Of a stretch of 6,886 bases of DNA, positions 4,943 through 6,886 are shown one piece after another. The position numbers were made by a program, and so were the translations under genes. Within the stretch, counting starts at the first letter, position 1. The number at the start of each line of letters is the position of its first letter. The stretch lies in the NCBI GenBank assembly GCA_003157715.1, contig PMKK01000228.1, positions 2,836 to 9,721 on the forward strand, in the 5' to 3' direction. The DNA comes from Actinomycetota bacterium (GTDB taxonomy: Bacteria; Actinomycetota; Thermoleophilia; UBA2241). The notes under the pieces are model-generated. The model worked only from the letters and a program-made list of their open reading frames with translations. It was not told the origin of the DNA and did not search any database.

Positions 4943-5706
4943 GCGGCGCGTTCGGCACCTTCCTGGGCAAGGAGGCCCGCGAGACCTTCAAGACGTGGCG
5001 CCTCTGGGTGCTGCCCGGCATCCTGGTGTTTCTCGGCCTGATGTCGCCGGCACTGACCAAGCTGACTCCCGAGCTGCTCAAGGCGACGGCCAAGTCGCAG
5101 CCCGGCGTGACCATCACGGTCGCGCCGCAAGTGGCCCGCGACGCCTACCTGCAGTTCATGGGCAACCTCGCCCAGCTCGTCACGATCGCGGTCATCGTGG
5201 TCGGCGCGGCCACCATCTCGGCCGAGCGCAAGTCGGGCACGGCGGTCCTCGTTCTGACCAAGCCGATCTCACGAGCCGCGTTCGTCGTGGCCAAGGCGAT
5301 CTCTCAGCTCGCCCTGCTGGTCTGCGCCACGATCGTGGGCACGGCACTGTGCGTCGTCACCACCGTCGCCCTGTTCGGCGGCGCTTCGGTCTGGCCCTTC
5401 GTCGAGGCGGTCGCGCTGTGGCTCGCCTTCGCGGCCATGGTCCTTATGGCGATGGTGATGCTCTCGGCGGCCATGCGCAGCCAGGCGCCGGCCATTGGTG
5501 CCGGCATCGGCCTGTGGATAGCGCTGCTCTTTGTGACCGGGTTTCCGCTCCTGCGCGACCACAGCCCGGCCGGCCTGATGGCCGCCAACGACGCCGCCCT
5601 GCGCGGCCGCGACGTGGCGCTTCTGTGGCCGCTGCTCACCACGGCGTTTGCCGGACTCGCCTTTCTGGCCGCCGCCGTCTGGTTCATGGGGCGGCGCGAG
5701 CTCTAG
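4939..5706 (+). CDS. ABC-2 type transporter permease (NosY/YxlG-like)
   Basis: The 255-residue integral membrane protein is the transmembrane partner of the preceding ATPase. About six helices are visible, at roughly 21-41, 76-94, 115-146, 150-176, 183-205 and 228-250. The loop after the second helix carries ISAERKSGTAVLVLTKPISR (94-113), the hallmark of ABC-2 permeases in the NosY/ABC2_membrane_2 group, where it contacts the ATPase. A periplasmic or extracellular stretch of about 35 residues lies between helices one and two. One permease with one ATPase implies that two copies of each assemble. The GTG start overlaps the ATPase stop as GTGA, with GGAG 10 bases upstream. The last 23 bases overlap the end of comEC on the other strand. 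Export of a lipid, peptide or drug-like substrate would be usual for the class, but nothing here identifies it. Confidence 0.88.
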   Translation: MSGAFGTFLGKEARETFKTWRLWVLPGILVFLGLMSPALTKLTPELLKATAKSQPGVTITVAPQVARDAYLQFMGNLAQLVTIAVIVVGAATISAERKSGTAVLVLTKPISRAAFVVAKAISQLALLVCATIVGTALCVVTTVALFGGASVWPFVEAVALWLAFAAMVLMAMVMLSAAMRSQAPAIGAGIGLWIALLFVTGFPLLRDHSPAGLMAANDAALRGRDVALLWPLLTTAFAGLAFLAAAVWFMGRREL

Positions 5707-6886
5707 CCTCAGCCACCGTGAGACCGTTCGGCCGGGCCGTCAGAGTGATGTCGCCCACGCGATCGGTACGCAGCAGCGGCACGTGATGACGCGCCATCAG
5801 CGCCAGCATCTCAGGGGTCGGGTGGCCGAACTTGTTGGGGCCCACCGAGACGACGGCAAGCCGCGGCGCCAGCTCGCCGAGCAGCCGGTCGTCGAGTCCG
5901 TCGCGCGAGCCGTGGTGGGGCAGCTCGACGATCGCTATGCGGCCGAGGTCGAGCGGCTCGAGGGCTTCGGCCTCGGCGTCGCCGGGCAGCAGTACGCTCT
6001 GCCCGTCGAGGGTGACCACGACCACCAGGGCGCAGTCGTTCTCGTCCTGGTTTGAGGTGCCACCACTCGTGCCGGTGGGCACCACGGTGAGCCGTCCGCC
6101 ACCGATGACGATGGTCTGGCGAACGGTGCAGGTGCGCAGCGGCACGCCGGCCGCCTTGATCTCGGCCGCGACGCGCTCGAGAGCCGGCGAGGGCACCACG
6201 GGCAGCGGTACCAGAGCCACGGTTATCGGGATCTGCCCGAGGACGTCGGACAGGCCGGCGGTGTGGTCTGAGTGACCGTGCGACAGGATGAGCAGATCGA
6301 TGCGTCGCACGCCGTGGCGGCGCAGGCAGGCGGCCAGCGGCGCGGGGCCGGCGTCGATCAGCACGGTGGGGCCGTGCGGCTCCTGGAGGAGCGCCGCGGC
6401 CCCTTCGCCGACGCTCAGCACGGTGAGCGTCGGCAGGCGCGGCGCCGACGGCGGCGCCGGCGCCGCCACCAGGGCGGCGACGACCAGCGCCGCGATGACG
6501 ATCGCGAACCCGCGCCGCCGCGCCCGCCCGGCGGCATACTCGCGTAGCGACAGATCGGCACGGTAGGCGAGCACGGCCGCCACGACGAGCGCGGCGCCGA
6601 GCAGCGTCACGAGCAGAAAGCCGCGCGACGGCCCCTGCCACTGGTAGACGGCAAAAGAGAGGCCACCAAACCAGGCGGCCACCGTAAGCAGAAAGCCGGT
6701 GAAGAGCCCGGCCACGACGTTCAACGGCACGGACAGACCCTCCCAGATGAAGCCCAGGAACACACTCAGCATGCCCAGGAACATGATCGGCCCCAGCACG
6801 AAGCCGCCGACGACGTTGGCCGGCACGGCGACGAGCGACGTCTGACCGAAGGTCGCCATCGAGACCGGCGCGGTCGAGAGGCTCGC
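5684..6886 (-). CDS. comEC: ComEC DNA-uptake channel, C-terminal 400 residues, cut by window edge
   Basis: ComEC (Rec2 family) forms the inner-membrane channel that imports single-stranded DNA during transformation; its metallo-beta-lactamase-like domain is thought to degrade the non-transported strand. The reading frame is open to the window edge, so the Met at 6859 is internal; LSTAPVSMATFGQTSL (3-18 of the fragment) is the expected end of the competence domain. Membrane helices lie at about 25-46, 55-74, 89-108 and 126-142. The hydrolase domain follows from about 150, with HGHSDH (203-208), GD in LLPGDAEAE (299-307), HHGS (324-327) and GHP (354-356). Motif I, usually DVGQGDA, is SVGEGAA (158-164), lacking both aspartates. 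In actinobacteria comEC normally leads directly to holA; here three plus-strand genes intervene. It ends in TGA inside the permease gene, with no room for a terminator. DNA uptake is inferred from the family; no other com gene is in view. Confidence 0.94.
   Translation of the reverse strand, partial: ASLSTAPVSMATFGQTSLVAVPANVVGGFVLGPIMFLGMLSVFLGFIWEGLSVPLNVVAGLFTGFLLTVAAWFGGLSFAVYQWQGPSRGFLLVTLLGAALVVAAVLAYRADLSLREYAAGRARRRGFAIVIAALVVAALVAAPAPPSAPRLPTLTVLSVGEGAAALLQEPHGPTVLIDAGPAPLAACLRRHGVRRIDLLILSHGHSDHTAGLSDVLGQIPITVALVPLPVVPSPALERVAAEIKAAGVPLRTCTVRQTIVIGGGRLTVVPTGTSGGTSNQDENDCALVVVVTLDGQSVLLPGDAEAEALEPLDLGRIAIVELPHHGSRDGLDDRLLGELAPRLAVVSVGPNKFGHPTPEMLALMARHHVPLLRTDRVGDITLTARPNGLTVAEARARAAP

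Noticed and set aside
5811..6641. A 276-codon minus-strand frame over comEC.
   Set aside because: It is a shifted-frame shadow; the frame ending at 5684 carries the metallo-beta-lactamase motifs.
6857..6859. ATG at 6859 as the start of a stand-alone metallo-beta-lactamase protein.
   Set aside because: The frame is open to the window edge and the residues before the ATG (ASLSTAPVS) continue the ComEC competence-domain pattern, so the gene continues upstream.
1..6886. Mobile elements, CRISPR arrays, tRNA or rRNA genes, toxin-antitoxin or phage genes.
   Set aside because: No transposase or integrase motif, regularly spaced repeat, cloverleaf or attachment-like duplication was seen. Nearly every base is accounted for by the eight genes and their short spacers.

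Overview
The window is GC-rich bacterial DNA (roughly two thirds G+C by eye). It carries eight protein genes and almost no non-coding space. Five are housekeeping genes with firm identities: the 5' end of lepA, murJ, rpsT, holA and the 3' part of comEC. The order comEC - holA - rpsT (reversed) - lepA is the arrangement I associate with Actinobacteriota. GTG starts, compact junctions and the base composition fit that phylum. A deep-branching class such as Coriobacteriia or Thermoleophilia is possible, but the sequence alone does not decide the class.

Layout, left to right. Positions 1-242 (minus): N-terminal 80 codons of LepA (EF4), cut by the window edge. 321-1922 (minus): MurJ, the lipid II flippase. 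1923-2154: divergent spacer with a good extended -10 promoter for rpsT and a weaker candidate for murJ. 2155-2421 (plus): ribosomal protein S20, followed by a clear intrinsic terminator at 2442-2474. 2542-3531 (minus): HolA, the delta subunit of the DNA polymerase III clamp loader. 3552-5706 (plus): a tightly coupled three-gene cassette made of a small PLDc_N membrane protein, an ABC ATPase and an ABC-2 permease, joined by two GTGA stop/start overlaps. 5684-6886 (minus): the last 400 residues of ComEC (final membrane helices plus metallo-beta-lactamase-like domain), running off the right edge and overlapping the permease tail to tail by 23 bases.

The housekeeping genes serve translation (lepA, rpsT), wall precursor export (murJ), replication (holA) and DNA uptake (comEC); they are neighbours rather than one pathway. 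The cassette is the only accessory-looking part. Its order (PLDc_N protein, CcmA-type ATPase, ABC-2 permease) recalls Bacillus subtilis yxlE-yxlF-yxlG, and it sits on the opposite strand between comEC and holA. Its substrate cannot be read from the sequence.

The most notable regulatory feature is the 20-base gap between holA and the cassette. It holds one nearly symmetric extended -10 element that could drive both directions and place both transcription starts at or within a few bases of the start codons. I found no mobile element, CRISPR array, tRNA or rRNA, and no evidence of a wholly new system.
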